A DNA stretch of 64,000 nucleotides from positions 62,001 to 126,000 of the forward strand of contig NZ_JACETV010000001.1 in assembly GCF_013912375.1 (NCBI RefSeq), given 5' to 3'. The notes under the pieces were generated by a model. That model was given only the letters and a program-made list of their open reading frames with translations, was not told the origin of the DNA and did no database searches. The stretch's first letter is position 1. Every line of letters begins with the position of its first letter. The stretch is from Emticicia sp. BO119. GTDB lineage: Bacteria > Bacteroidota > Bacteroidia > Cytophagales > Spirosomataceae. This document shows, piece after piece, positions 53,627-61,433 of this stretch. The position numbers and the translations under genes are program-made.

Positions 53627-54403
53627 TCAGTTAGGCTCATTAGGGTCTGTGCCTGCCACATCTATATCGATAACGTCTCCAACGCGAATTTTATTTCCCT
53701 GTGCGGCCGGTCTTTGACGAACCACAGTTCCATCAACTGAGCCTTCTACTGCACCTACATAATGAATACTAATAGAAAGGTTTTGTCCCGAAGTCAGTAT
53801 CTCAGCTTCATCGGCGGCCATTCCTACAAGGTTAGGTACCTCAATCAGTTGATCCCCCAAACCATCACCTACTACCAGAGTTATTTTTGAACCTTTGGGC
53901 ACTAAAGACCCCGGGCTGACTTCACGCCCGTCAACTTTTATTTTCAGAACAGAGTTCTCTTCCAGAGCTGCAATATATTCAGGATTTCCGGCTACCAGTC
54001 CATTGCTCAATAATTGATTTTTCGCACTTGTAATCGAGCGTCCGATAATATCAGGTACTTTTACCATAGGAGCCGTTTCTGATACAATAGTCAGATATAC
54101 CTTACGTCCTTCTTTTACACTCGAGCCCGCCTTCGGGAACTGTGTAAGAATAGAAAGCGGCCTTGCACCTGCTACAAATGTACAATCGCTCACTTCATAG
54201 TCCAGATCACGGTCATCTAATGCTTTTTCCATCTCCTCAAGGCTCATGCCTTTCAGTTCAGGAACCGTAATAGATTGACCATGATTAGTACTCCAGGGGA
54301 GATACAAAAAGAAAAAACTAAAAAAAAGTATCAAAAATATGGCTATAATGATACCAATATGCGTGAAAATATCTGCTCTTGAATTTGTACTAAATTTTGC
54401 CAT
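53627..54403 (-). CDS. Membrane-anchored PASTA-domain protein
   Basis: 258 aa: short cytoplasmic tail, one helix (about 15-36), then three PASTA repeats (about 43-112, 113-190, 191-258; PELKGMSLEEMEKAL, PDIIGRSITSAKNQLL, PNLVGMAADEAEIL). PASTA domains bind unlinked peptidoglycan or beta-lactams; elsewhere they sit on Ser/Thr kinases or PBPs, but here there is neither a kinase nor a transpeptidase. Lies between the POT transporter and the T9SS protein on the same strand; 45 bp separate it from the latter, so co-expression is likely. Confidence 0.9.
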   Translation of the reverse strand: MAKFSTNSRADIFTHIGIIIAIFLILFFSFFFLYLPWSTNHGQSITVPELKGMSLEEMEKALDDRDLDYEVSDCTFVAGARPLSILTQFPKAGSSVKEGRKVYLTIVSETAPMVKVPDIIGRSITSAKNQLLSNGLVAGNPEYIAALEENSVLKIKVDGREVSPGSLVPKGSKITLVVGDGLGDQLIEVPNLVGMAADEAEILTSGQNLSISIHYVGAVEGSVDGTVVRQRPAAQGNKIRVGDVIDIDVAGTDPNEPN

Positions 54404-54422
54404 TTGTATAGGTTTGCATCAG

Positions 54423-54463
54423 GATTCTATAATGGAGACAAACACCTGCTTCATTATAGAATC
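54423..54463. promoter_or_regulatory. Perfect 12-bp inverted repeat before the PASTA gene
   Basis: GATTCTATAATG (54423-54434) and CATTATAGAATC (54452-54463), 17 nt apart, 19 bp upstream of the PASTA start and 41 bp past the POT gene stop. No U tract follows on the minus strand, so it is not a usual terminator. Operator or RNA stem. Confidence 0.5.
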
Positions 54464-54504
54464 AATGCAAAAAAAAAGGATTTATTGGAAATTACAAAGA
54501 CTTT

Positions 54505-55983
54505 TTATTTTATGCCTCCTGTCCAGTTTTTCAATAGCTTTTGAAGCAACAGAATAATACCACCTACAATAAGGCAGAACCATACAATACTCATAAACAT
54601 ATCAGGCATTTTTTGTACTCGTTCTTCATTGAAGCCTCCGGCAAACAAACCAGCAACCAGATTACCCAAAGCAGTTGCTACAAACCATATACCCATCAGC
54701 TGGCTCAAAAACTGTTTTGGTGCTAATTTGGTATATGCGCTTAATCCGACAGGGCTTAAGCAAAGTTCACCCAGCGTATGGAAAATATAAGTAAAAGTAA
54801 GCACAAATGCAGAGGCTTTTAAACCCTGAACCGCCACTTTTGCACCCATTACCATAATATAATACCCTAAAGCTACTAAAAACAAACCAATGGCAAATTT
54901 TACAAGCAAAGGCGGATTCATCTTCCGTCTTTCAAGAAATACCCATATACCACCTACCATAGGTGCAAAAAGCAGAATAAAGAAGGCATTGAAATTCTGA
55001 AACCAGCTTGACGGCATATTAAAAGGAAGTTCAGAATGGCGGTCGGCAAAGATTTGTAAGGAAGAACCCTGCTGCTCAAAACCTGCCCAGAACAATACTG
55101 CACCCCAGAAAAGAATGAAGAGGATAACCACTCTTTTCATTTCGATTTTCGATAACCCAGAGGCAAACAGAAGATTGGCAAAATAAATGAGTACGACTGC
55201 TATGCAGATAATACCCATTGAGGTAGCCACTCCTTTCTTACTATCCCAGGCAAAAGTGCCGTTAAACTGCATAACTGCAAAGAATATGATTAAAGCTGCC
55301 AGAAGAATCCAGGTAAGTGGTTGAACTTTAGCAGAGTTGCCTTCAGCACTTGTTACCTTGTTTACTTTAGGATATAGTCCTTTTTCCTGCAGATATTTAG
55401 AGGCAAAAAAACGGTAATTGATCAAGCCTAAAAACATGGCTACTGCTGCTGCACCAAAACCATAGTGCCAGCCAACTTTCTGGCCGAGATACCCAACTAT
55501 AGTGATACCTAAAAAAGAGCCGAGGTTAATTCCCATATAAAATATAGAGAAAGCAGCATCACGTACGGCTCCTCCTTCTGGATAAAATTCACTGACAACA
55601 GAACTGATATTGGGCTTTAATAAGCCAGTGCCTATGGCAACCAGACCCAGACCTAAGAAGAAAACAGGTTGTGACGACGGAAAAGCTAAAACTATATGCC
55701 CGAGCATAATAGTTATACCACCATACCATATTGCTTTTCGTTGCCCCAGAACATTATCGGCCAGCCAGCCACCGGGTAATGCTAATAAATAAACCGAAAA
55801 TGTATATAAACCATAAGTAGCACCGCCTTCACCTTCATTCAAACCCAGACCACCATTGGTCTTGTCTAATAAAAAAAGTAGTAGAATAGCGCGCATCCCA
55901 TAATAGGAAAAACGCTCCCACATTTCCGTAAAAGATAATACAAACAGCCCCCGTGGGTGTCCAAATAATGTTTTGTCGCTCAT
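54505..55983 (-). CDS. POT-family proton-coupled oligopeptide transporter
   Basis: 492 aa major facilitator with about 13-14 helices that imports di- and tripeptides with protons. The first helix carries EMWERFSYYGMRAIL, which holds the family's ExxERFxYYG motif. FYMGINLGSFLGI and the helix-7/10 region (FWAGFEQQGSSL) are further POT marks. Single gene; it fits the peptidase-rich lifestyle suggested by the M1 peptidase in the same window. The 1.3 kb upstream is gene-poor. Confidence 0.93.
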   Translation of the reverse strand: MSDKTLFGHPRGLFVLSFTEMWERFSYYGMRAILLLFLLDKTNGGLGLNEGEGGATYGLYTFSVYLLALPGGWLADNVLGQRKAIWYGGITIMLGHIVLAFPSSQPVFFLGLGLVAIGTGLLKPNISSVVSEFYPEGGAVRDAAFSIFYMGINLGSFLGITIVGYLGQKVGWHYGFGAAAVAMFLGLINYRFFASKYLQEKGLYPKVNKVTSAEGNSAKVQPLTWILLAALIIFFAVMQFNGTFAWDSKKGVATSMGIICIAVVLIYFANLLFASGLSKIEMKRVVILFILFWGAVLFWAGFEQQGSSLQIFADRHSELPFNMPSSWFQNFNAFFILLFAPMVGGIWVFLERRKMNPPLLVKFAIGLFLVALGYYIMVMGAKVAVQGLKASAFVLTFTYIFHTLGELCLSPVGLSAYTKLAPKQFLSQLMGIWFVATALGNLVAGLFAGGFNEERVQKMPDMFMSIVWFCLIVGGIILLLQKLLKNWTGGIK

Positions 55984-56210
55984 TAGGTTTAGAGTTAAAG
56001 ATGAATCGTAATAAGGGAATTTTGACTTTAATAATCGGAAATTTACCGTAAGTAACGAACAATTTAGAAAAATTCATCTAATTAAGAGCAAAAAACTTCA
56101 ATTGTGCCGACATTTCAGCTCAAAAAAGCGAAAAAATTCAGGGGAAGAAATGGGTAAAATTCAGTAGAAATTACAGAGAAAATTCATTCTTAGAGCAATC
56201 AAAAAAAATT
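55984..56210. other. AT-rich intergenic stretch
   Basis: Leader side of the POT gene; low-complexity A-rich DNA, no ORF over 40 codons that looks real and no exact minus-strand TAnnTTTG box seen. Confidence 0.4.
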
Positions 56211-56224
56211 AGCGAAATTTCGCT
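56211..56224. promoter_or_regulatory. Perfect 14-bp palindrome AGCGAAATTTCGCT
   Basis: Directly upstream of the promoter at 56233-56263 (8 bp gap to its -33). Position and perfect symmetry suggest a dimeric regulator site. Confidence 0.5.
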
Positions 56225-56232
56225 GATATTAC

Positions 56233-56263
56233 TTGTTTCGCATTTGTATTATTCATATTTTTG
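56233..56263 (+). promoter_or_regulatory. Consensus promoter of a short transcript (TTG-N20-TATTTTTG)
   Basis: -33 TTG (56233-56235), 20 bp spacer, -7 TATTTTTG (56256-56263). No normal gene follows; the next signal is a terminator at 56410-56438. Confidence 0.6.
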
Positions 56264-56330
56264 TATCACTCATTAGACCCCCCTGATCCTATTAGCTTTA
56301 AAAGGTAAGAGATTCACAAAGACAGCAGCT

Positions 56331-56378
56331 ATGTTGTCAGGCACATGGTTCTATGTTGAGTATAATAGTATGTTTTAA
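56331..56378 (+). CDS. Possible 15-residue small ORF in the short transcript
   Basis: ATG to TAA encodes MLSGTWFYVEYNSMF, aromatic-rich. It is the only ATG-led frame of note between promoter and terminator. No ribosome-binding evidence; a chance frame of this length is common, so confidence is low. Confidence 0.2.
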   Translation: MLSGTWFYVEYNSMF

Positions 56379-56409
56379 GGTTTAATTTTGCTTAGAATAA
56401 AAATAGAAA

Positions 56410-56438
56410 GGCCCCGCTTATAGTGGGGCTTGTTTTTT
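56410..56438 (+). terminator. Intrinsic terminator of the short transcript
   Basis: GCCCCGC / GTGGGGC stem (one G-U pair) with a 5-nt loop, then TTGTTTTTT. GC-rich against an AT-rich background. Confidence 0.7.
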
Positions 56439-56597
56439 AGATTTATATCAGGATTTCTCAAATTGTCTGCTTAGAAGGGCTAATTGTCTACTTATTTACG
56501 TCCTTTCAGAAAAAGTTTCAGTGCTTTCGTATATTGGTATGTTTTATCTGTAATAGATGCTTACGTAAGACTAAATAGAATTTTTAATTTATGATAC

Positions 56598-57180
56598 ATG
56601 ATTGTCATTTCGGGCTATTTTTCTTTTAATGAAAAGTGGCCCGGAATAGTAGATTTACCAGGTAGAGGTGAATTTGATCAAAAGAATAGAAATGGATTTA
56701 CAAACCTTGAAAAGAGTATTAGTTGTAACAGAAAGTAGCTGAACTCGGATTTATCCCGACTGAATGGAACCAATACAATTTTTATGATAGAAGTGAAAGC
56801 AGGTAGGTAATCTTTGAAAATGAAGTAGAAGACGATGGCATTTTTGAGGAGAATAACCCAGGAATGATTAGAACTTGTCTGATAGCATTGTAAATCAATA
56901 AAGGCGTTAAGCCACCGCAGAAAATAAGACAACAGTTCAATTATACTCAAGACCCATCCAGATACTTTGAAAACAAAATTCTAAACCCGAAATTTATAGG
57001 ATAACCATCCAACCAACAAAATTGGCATAGAGGAAAAGAAAAAGAAAGTCAATGTAGTCGGAAAAGCATAAACGAGTTATATATCTGACTATGAAAGGCA
57101 ATCAATAGGGGTTATAAAAGGTTACCAATATGGTGGGAACCTTTTTGACCAATGGCAGTAATGACTGACAGGCTACCTAA
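56598..57180 (+). pseudogene. Possible decayed gene remnant
   Basis: Between the short transcript and the hydrolase gene lies about 850 bp without an intact ORF. An ATG frame at 56598-56738 (46 codons) runs into a second frame (from 56735) that reads protein-like stretches such as VAELGFIPTEWNQYNFYDRS and QQFNYTQDPSRYFENKI, broken by in-frame stops at 56804, 56891, 57002 and 57086. This suggests a degraded gene with one frameshift and several stops. I cannot name the family, and stop spacing is only moderately longer than expected for AT-rich noncoding DNA. Confidence 0.3.
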
Positions 57181-57303
57181 GTAACGACGAAAGATTTTCA
57201 CCGTCATTTTAGAATGTTAGGCAAGTTCAATGTTTTATACCCAACAAAAAACTGTCTCAATTGTTATTATAAAGTAATTTAAATCTTAACCATAATTCAA
57301 GAA

Positions 57304-58185
57304 ATGATTAAATCAATTATTACGCTTCAGGCACTCTTTTTGAGTATCTGGGCATTGTTTTCGGTAATTAAAAGAGATGAAGCAATTCCTGCCTCAACAA
57401 TCACTATCTGTCATTCTACCCCCGGATCAACCCCGGAAATTGATGGCATGAAACAATTCGCCCTTGATCCTGCCTTTCAGGCTTTACACCTTGCACCGTT
57501 GCCAATACATTATGATGCCATAGGAAAAGACATTACTTTCAAAACACCCGATGGCACAGATGCCAGAGGCTATTTTATCAAAGCTAAAGGCAATAGCAAC
57601 AAATGGCTATTTGTCTATCAGGAATGGTGGGGGCTGAACGATTACATCAAACGCCAGTCAGATACTTTTTATAAAGATTTAGGCGAAGATGTAAACGTAT
57701 TGGCATTGGATATGTATGATGGCAAAGTAGCAACTACGCCACAAGAAGCTGGCAAACTCGTATCAGGCGTAAACGAAACCCGTCTCGAAAACATTGTAAA
57801 GGGTGGGGTAGAGTATGCAGGCAAAAACGCTAAAATTGCCAACGTAGGCTGGTGTTTTGGTGGTGGCTGGTCACTTCGGTCAGGTTTATTGGGTGGCTCT
57901 CAGACAATTGGAACCATCATGTATTATGGGATGCCCGTAAGGGATGTAGAACAGTTGAAAAAACTGAATGGCGATGTATTAGGCTTGTTTGCTACAGAAA
58001 CCCGTATTTCAAAAGAAGTAATTGAAGAGTTTGATGCCAATATGAAAGCCGCCGGAAAAAAACTTACTTACAAGATTTTTCCGGGAGTGCACGGCTTTGC
58101 CAACCCGAGCAATCCGAAATATGATGAGGAAGGGGCTAAAGAAGCCTATGCCATGTCTTTAGACTATTTGAAAAAGAAATTTTAA
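57304..58185 (+). CDS. Dienelactone-hydrolase-family protein, membrane-anchored or secreted
   Basis: 293 aa alpha/beta hydrolase. N-terminal hydrophobic helix (about 4-21) suggests export or anchoring, followed by about 45 residues of linker. Catalytic Cys184 in GWCFGGG and His263 in PGVHGFANP are in place. In dienelactone hydrolase the acid (Asp171) is 48 residues after the Cys and 31 before the His; here those spacings land on Glu232, so the acid appears to be Glu. Substrate unknown. The cytochrome gene follows 79 bp later on the same strand. Confidence 0.85.
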   Translation: MIKSIITLQALFLSIWALFSVIKRDEAIPASTITICHSTPGSTPEIDGMKQFALDPAFQALHLAPLPIHYDAIGKDITFKTPDGTDARGYFIKAKGNSNKWLFVYQEWWGLNDYIKRQSDTFYKDLGEDVNVLALDMYDGKVATTPQEAGKLVSGVNETRLENIVKGGVEYAGKNAKIANVGWCFGGGWSLRSGLLGGSQTIGTIMYYGMPVRDVEQLKKLNGDVLGLFATETRISKEVIEEFDANMKAAGKKLTYKIFPGVHGFANPSNPKYDEEGAKEAYAMSLDYLKKKF

Positions 58186-58264
58186 TCGAAACATCGGATA
58201 AGTCTGAGATTTTTAATTAATTTGAATTATTCTTAAACTACGACTCTAAATATTATTTGCATTT

Positions 58265-58777
58265 ATGAAATTACTGATTCCTGTTTTATTTATTATTATT
58301 GGCATTTCTTCATTCGTTTCTATCAGCTCTACTTCCAGAAAAGATAATGAAGCCATTGTTTGGAAAGATACCTTGATGGCGGACCGTGAGAAGTATATCA
58401 AGCTATATAAAGATTCTATCAGAGGTAAAGAAAGTATGGCGGCTGATTCGGTTTTCAAAAATATTAAGGTATTAAAAGGAAAATCAGCAGAGCAGGTATT
58501 GAGTATCATGAATAGCTGGGGCCATGCGCTGGGTGTAACCTGTAAGTTCTGCCATGATGTAAACGACTTCGCTTCTGAAAAGCCCCGGCATTACTTGCAA
58601 ACCCGTGAAATGTTTGATATGACAAACCAGCTGAACAGAGAAATACTGGCAAATCTGAAAACTTTCCGTCAGCCGGTAGTAATGGGGTGTATCTCTTGCC
58701 ATAACGAAATGAAAGAGCCACCGCATGATGGCCCAAGAGTACAAGGGAATGGCGCAAGACCTCGACCAAGAAATTAA
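58265..58777 (+). CDS. Exported di-heme c-type cytochrome
   Basis: 170 aa. Signal peptide/anchor at about 2-20, then a helical domain with two CxxCH heme sites: CKFCH (93-97) and CISCH (142-146). The NIKVLKGKSAEQVLSIMNSWGHALGV lead-in (shown here by residues about 67-91) is like the photosynthetic-reaction-centre cytochrome-subunit domain found in many non-phototrophic Bacteroidota. Periplasmic electron carrier; partners unknown. Ends before a strong terminator. Confidence 0.88.
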   Translation: MKLLIPVLFIIIGISSFVSISSTSRKDNEAIVWKDTLMADREKYIKLYKDSIRGKESMAADSVFKNIKVLKGKSAEQVLSIMNSWGHALGVTCKFCHDVNDFASEKPRHYLQTREMFDMTNQLNREILANLKTFRQPVVMGCISCHNEMKEPPHDGPRVQGNGARPRPRN

Positions 58778-58793
58778 GATTAAGTAAATGATG

Positions 58794-58828
58794 AAAGTGG
58801 CATGATTAAAACCATGCCACTTTTTTTT
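58794..58828 (+). terminator. Intrinsic terminator after the cytochrome gene
   Basis: Perfect 11-bp stem AAAGTGGCATG / CATGCCACTTT, 8-nt loop and a run of eight T. It isolates the cytochrome from the BlaI operon. Confidence 0.88.
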
Positions 58829-58841
58829 CAAACCCGAAAAA

Positions 58842-58879
58842 AAACTACACAAATAGTTTTGAAACTAAAAATTTAGTTA
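58842..58879. promoter_or_regulatory. Tandem operator: two AAACTA-N6-TAGTT dyads
   Basis: Dyad 1: AAACTA (58842-58847), N6, TAGTTT (58854-58859). Dyad 2: AAACTA (58862-58867), N6, TAGTTA (58874-58879). The copies start exactly 20 bp apart (about two helical turns) and cover the -33 and the whole spacer of the promoter at 58857-58887. Best explained as autoregulatory BlaI sites. Confidence 0.65.
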
Positions 58880-58887
58880 TACATTTG
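58857..58887 (+). promoter_or_regulatory. Promoter of the BlaI/M56/TonB operon
   Basis: -33 TTTTG (58857-58861), 18 bp spacer, -7 TACATTTG (58880-58887), 46 bp before the blaI-type ATG. Overlaps both operator dyads, so a bound repressor would block polymerase. Confidence 0.6.
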
Positions 58888-58933
58888 TTTCATACTTAGG
58901 CCTTTTTATAAATTCATTTAATCGGTAAAAACA

Positions 58934-59305
58934 ATGGAACTCAGAGAATTGACCCGTGCGGAAGAGGAAGTAATGCAGATATTATGGACTCGTGAACCCG
59001 CTTTTGTAAAAGATATACTGGAAGAGTTTCCTGAGCCACGCCCTGCCTACAATACTGTTTCAACAATTGTCCGCATTTTAGAGCAGAAAGGTTTTATTGG
59101 TCATAAAGCCTATGGCAAAACTCATGAATACTTTTCGCTGGTGAGTAAGGAAGAATACAAGTCTTTTGCGACAGGAAAATTAATGGAAGGGTATTTTGAA
59201 AATTCGGTTGAAGAAATGTTCTCATTTTTTGTCAGAGAAAAGAAGATTGATGTACAGGAAGCAGATGAGATACTGAAACTCATCGAGAAAATGAAAAAGC
59301 AATAA
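58934..59305 (+). CDS. BlaI/MecI-family winged-helix repressor
   Basis: 123 aa. N-terminal winged helix (about 1-75: LTRAEEEVMQILWTREPAFVKDILEEF, AYNTVSTIVRILEQKGFIGHKAYGKTHEYF) and C-terminal helical dimerisation/cleavage region. In Gram-positive bacteria BlaI is inactivated by the BlaR1 sensor protease; here two M56 (BlaR1-type) proteins follow in the same direction. It probably represses this operon through the dyads at 58842-58879. No beta-lactamase gene is present in the window. Confidence 0.92.
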   Translation: MELRELTRAEEEVMQILWTREPAFVKDILEEFPEPRPAYNTVSTIVRILEQKGFIGHKAYGKTHEYFSLVSKEEYKSFATGKLMEGYFENSVEEMFSFFVREKKIDVQEADEILKLIEKMKKQ

Positions 59306-59393
59306 TTTTTGGCCATTGCATAGCCGGAAATTACATATTACAGGTAAGTTATATTAAGTATTATTCTCGAAAAAATTAAACGACTGTGATAAT

Positions 59394-61001
59394 ATGAGTG
59401 TACTGATCTACCTTCTGAAAGTCAATCTGATATTGATTGCCTTCTATGCTTTTTACTGGGTGTTCTTGCGCAAAAACACCTTCTTTCAAACCAACCGTTT
59501 GTATTTGTTGCTGTCTGTGGTAGTATCGTTTCTGATGCCGTTTATCAAAATCCGGCATAATTATACCTTCTCACAGCCGCTTCCTGTAACTCTGAATGAA
59601 GTATCAACCGAATCAATCAAATCGGTTATTTATCAGCCTGTTTTAGAAGATAACTACAATTATGTGTTTAACTGGATGGATATAGTTTCAGCTATTTATC
59701 TGGCCGGAGTAATTGTTTTCAGCTTAAGATTCATCATTGCCCTGGTGAAGATATATTTCCTGTTACGAGATAGTGAGCCGATAGATATGTCAGAAACGCG
59801 GAGTGGGAGAGAATACTGGTTGTTGCGTACCAATAAGGCGTTTTCATCGTATTCTTTTTTCAATTTTCTGATTCTGAATAAAGAAGATATATTCTATAAC
59901 CGGAATATCATTACCGACCACGAGGAGGTACACATCAGTCAGGGGCATAGCTGGGATATATTTTTCATCGAGATTGCTCATATTTTTTGTTGGTTTAATC
60001 CGCTACTAATATCCTACAAAACCGCCCTGACAAGATTGCATGAGTTTATTGCCGACAGTATCGTTGAAGGAGATGAAAAAGTGCCTTATGCACAGTTTTT
60101 GTTTGCCTATAATTTCAGAATGAATGCCAGCCCTTTAGGCAATGATTTCTTTAAAGACTCATTGCTGAAAGAGAGGATTAAAATGATGATGAAAAATCGT
60201 ACACCTCTCTGGGTGATTAGCAAATACATATTCATATTACCTTTGGTTGTATGTATGGGTTATTTCGTAGTAGCACAGGATGTCAGGAGAGTGAAACCTG
60301 TCGATTTACTTCCGGCAGAATTTAAGGGAGGGATACGCGCTTTTGAGACTTATTTTGCCAAAAACTTCAAATATCCCGAAGGGAAAATATTAGCAGGCGA
60401 CATCTACGCTTCGTTTATGGTCAATAAATATGGGGAGTTAACAGAACTGACTATTGATAAGGGATTACGGGCAGATTATAACGGAAGAGTAGCAGAAGTA
60501 TTAGGGTCAATGCCTTACTGGACTCCAGCCGAAAGAAGAAAAAAACCTGTTGAATCAAGAGTTTTTCTTAGAATTACCGTAGGCAAACCTTATGGTATTA
60601 TCGCTAATCAGAGTGATATTGACCCTGCCTTTAAAGGCGTACTTGTAGTTGATGGGAAAATAATCAATACCGACCAGAAACTTTATCGGGAAGATTATTA
60701 CCGGATTTTAGAAAACACAAAAACGTTGAAGGATAAAATAACCGCTACACTAAGGCTAACAGGAGAAAATCAGAAACTGATTGATACCTATGGCAAACAA
60801 GCCAGATTTGGAGTTGATTTATGGATGACAGATAAGTTAATGCTTGTTATCCACAATGACGAGGAAAAACTGATAGAAAACTCAGCCTCAAGTTTTAATG
60901 TAGACGATACAACGGTCGACATCTTATCACCAATAGAGGCAACAAAAAAATATGGCGAGAAAGCCAAAAACGGAGCAATTATTATTACTGACAATTATTA
61001 A
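59394..61001 (+). CDS. M56 (BlaR1-type) membrane metallopeptidase with TonB/plug-like C-terminus
   Basis: 535 aa. N-terminal membrane part with helices at about 3-20, 35-52, 92-115 and one more near 275-295; between the third and fourth lies the zinc site HEEVH (His176, His180) and the downstream HEFIADSIVEGD (candidate third ligand). The periplasmic C-terminus (about 300-535) has a TonB-C-like domain (FAKNFKYPEG, MVNKYGELTEL, SMPYWTPAERR), then a segment whose end EATKKYGEKAKNGAIIIT resembles a SusC plug (YGxxGxxGVIxITT). Likely sensor that cleaves or relieves the BlaI-type repressor (family knowledge, inference here). Signal unknown. Confidence 0.88.
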   Translation: MSVLIYLLKVNLILIAFYAFYWVFLRKNTFFQTNRLYLLLSVVVSFLMPFIKIRHNYTFSQPLPVTLNEVSTESIKSVIYQPVLEDNYNYVFNWMDIVSAIYLAGVIVFSLRFIIALVKIYFLLRDSEPIDMSETRSGREYWLLRTNKAFSSYSFFNFLILNKEDIFYNRNIITDHEEVHISQGHSWDIFFIEIAHIFCWFNPLLISYKTALTRLHEFIADSIVEGDEKVPYAQFLFAYNFRMNASPLGNDFFKDSLLKERIKMMMKNRTPLWVISKYIFILPLVVCMGYFVVAQDVRRVKPVDLLPAEFKGGIRAFETYFAKNFKYPEGKILAGDIYASFMVNKYGELTELTIDKGLRADYNGRVAEVLGSMPYWTPAERRKKPVESRVFLRITVGKPYGIIANQSDIDPAFKGVLVVDGKIINTDQKLYREDYYRILENTKTLKDKITATLRLTGENQKLIDTYGKQARFGVDLWMTDKLMLVIHNDEEKLIENSASSFNVDDTTVDILSPIEATKKYGEKAKNGAIIITDNY

Positions 61002-61031
61002 TGTTCAACTTATATCAATCTCAAAAAATTT

Positions 61032-61433
61032 ATGAAAAAGCTAATTTGCATTCTGACAATGACTATGTTTTCTGTGACTATTGCTTTTGCTCAAAAAAAC
61101 AAACCTGTGTTCGAACAGGTAGACCAAACCCCTGAGTATCCGGGTGGGATGCCTGCCATGTTCGAATTCATAGGTAAAAACCTGAAATACCCTAAGGAGG
61201 CTCAAAAAAACAAAATTCAGGGTAAGGTAATGATTAAATTAATTATTGAAGAAGACGGAAGTATCAGCGAAACTGTCATCACGCAGAGTCTGGGCTATGG
61301 TTGCGACGAAGAGGTAACCCGTGTTGTGAAAGCCATGCCTAAATGGGTACCCGGCAAAAAAGACAACGAACTGGTGCGGACGTCAATGGTATTACCAATT
61401 ATGTTCGCATTAGAAGGAAAATCATCAAAATAA
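61032..61433 (+). CDS. TonB C-terminal-domain protein (short, exported)
   Basis: 133 aa: Sec signal peptide about 1-20 (ending AFAQ), then a single TonB-C domain (EYPGGMPAMFEFIGKNLKYP, GKVMIKLIIEEDGSI, GYGCDEEVTRVVKAMPKWVPGK). It lacks the membrane anchor and Pro-rich spacer of true TonB, so it is probably periplasmic and cannot act with ExbBD on its own. Its stop TAA shares one base with the ATG of the next gene (TAATG), showing tight coupling. Confidence 0.88.
   Translation: MKKLICILTMTMFSVTIAFAQKNKPVFEQVDQTPEYPGGMPAMFEFIGKNLKYPKEAQKNKIQGKVMIKLIIEEDGSISETVITQSLGYGCDEEVTRVVKAMPKWVPGKKDNELVRTSMVLPIMFALEGKSSK

Larger units (their letters stand above)
56268..56438 (+). ncRNA. Candidate small RNA or small-peptide mRNA
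   Basis: A transcript of about 170 nt is bracketed by a consensus promoter and an intrinsic terminator. It does not match any RNA family that I can recognise by eye; 6S RNA or a trans-acting sRNA are possible. It includes a 15-codon frame (56331-56378). Boundaries are inferred from the promoter and terminator; expression is not shown. Confidence 0.4.

Noticed and set aside
56678-56950. 90-codon minus-strand reading frame in the gene-poor region
   Set aside because: Poor protein-like composition (hydrophobic/aromatic runs without pattern), no promoter, and it lies over the plus-strand remnant that looks more protein-like.
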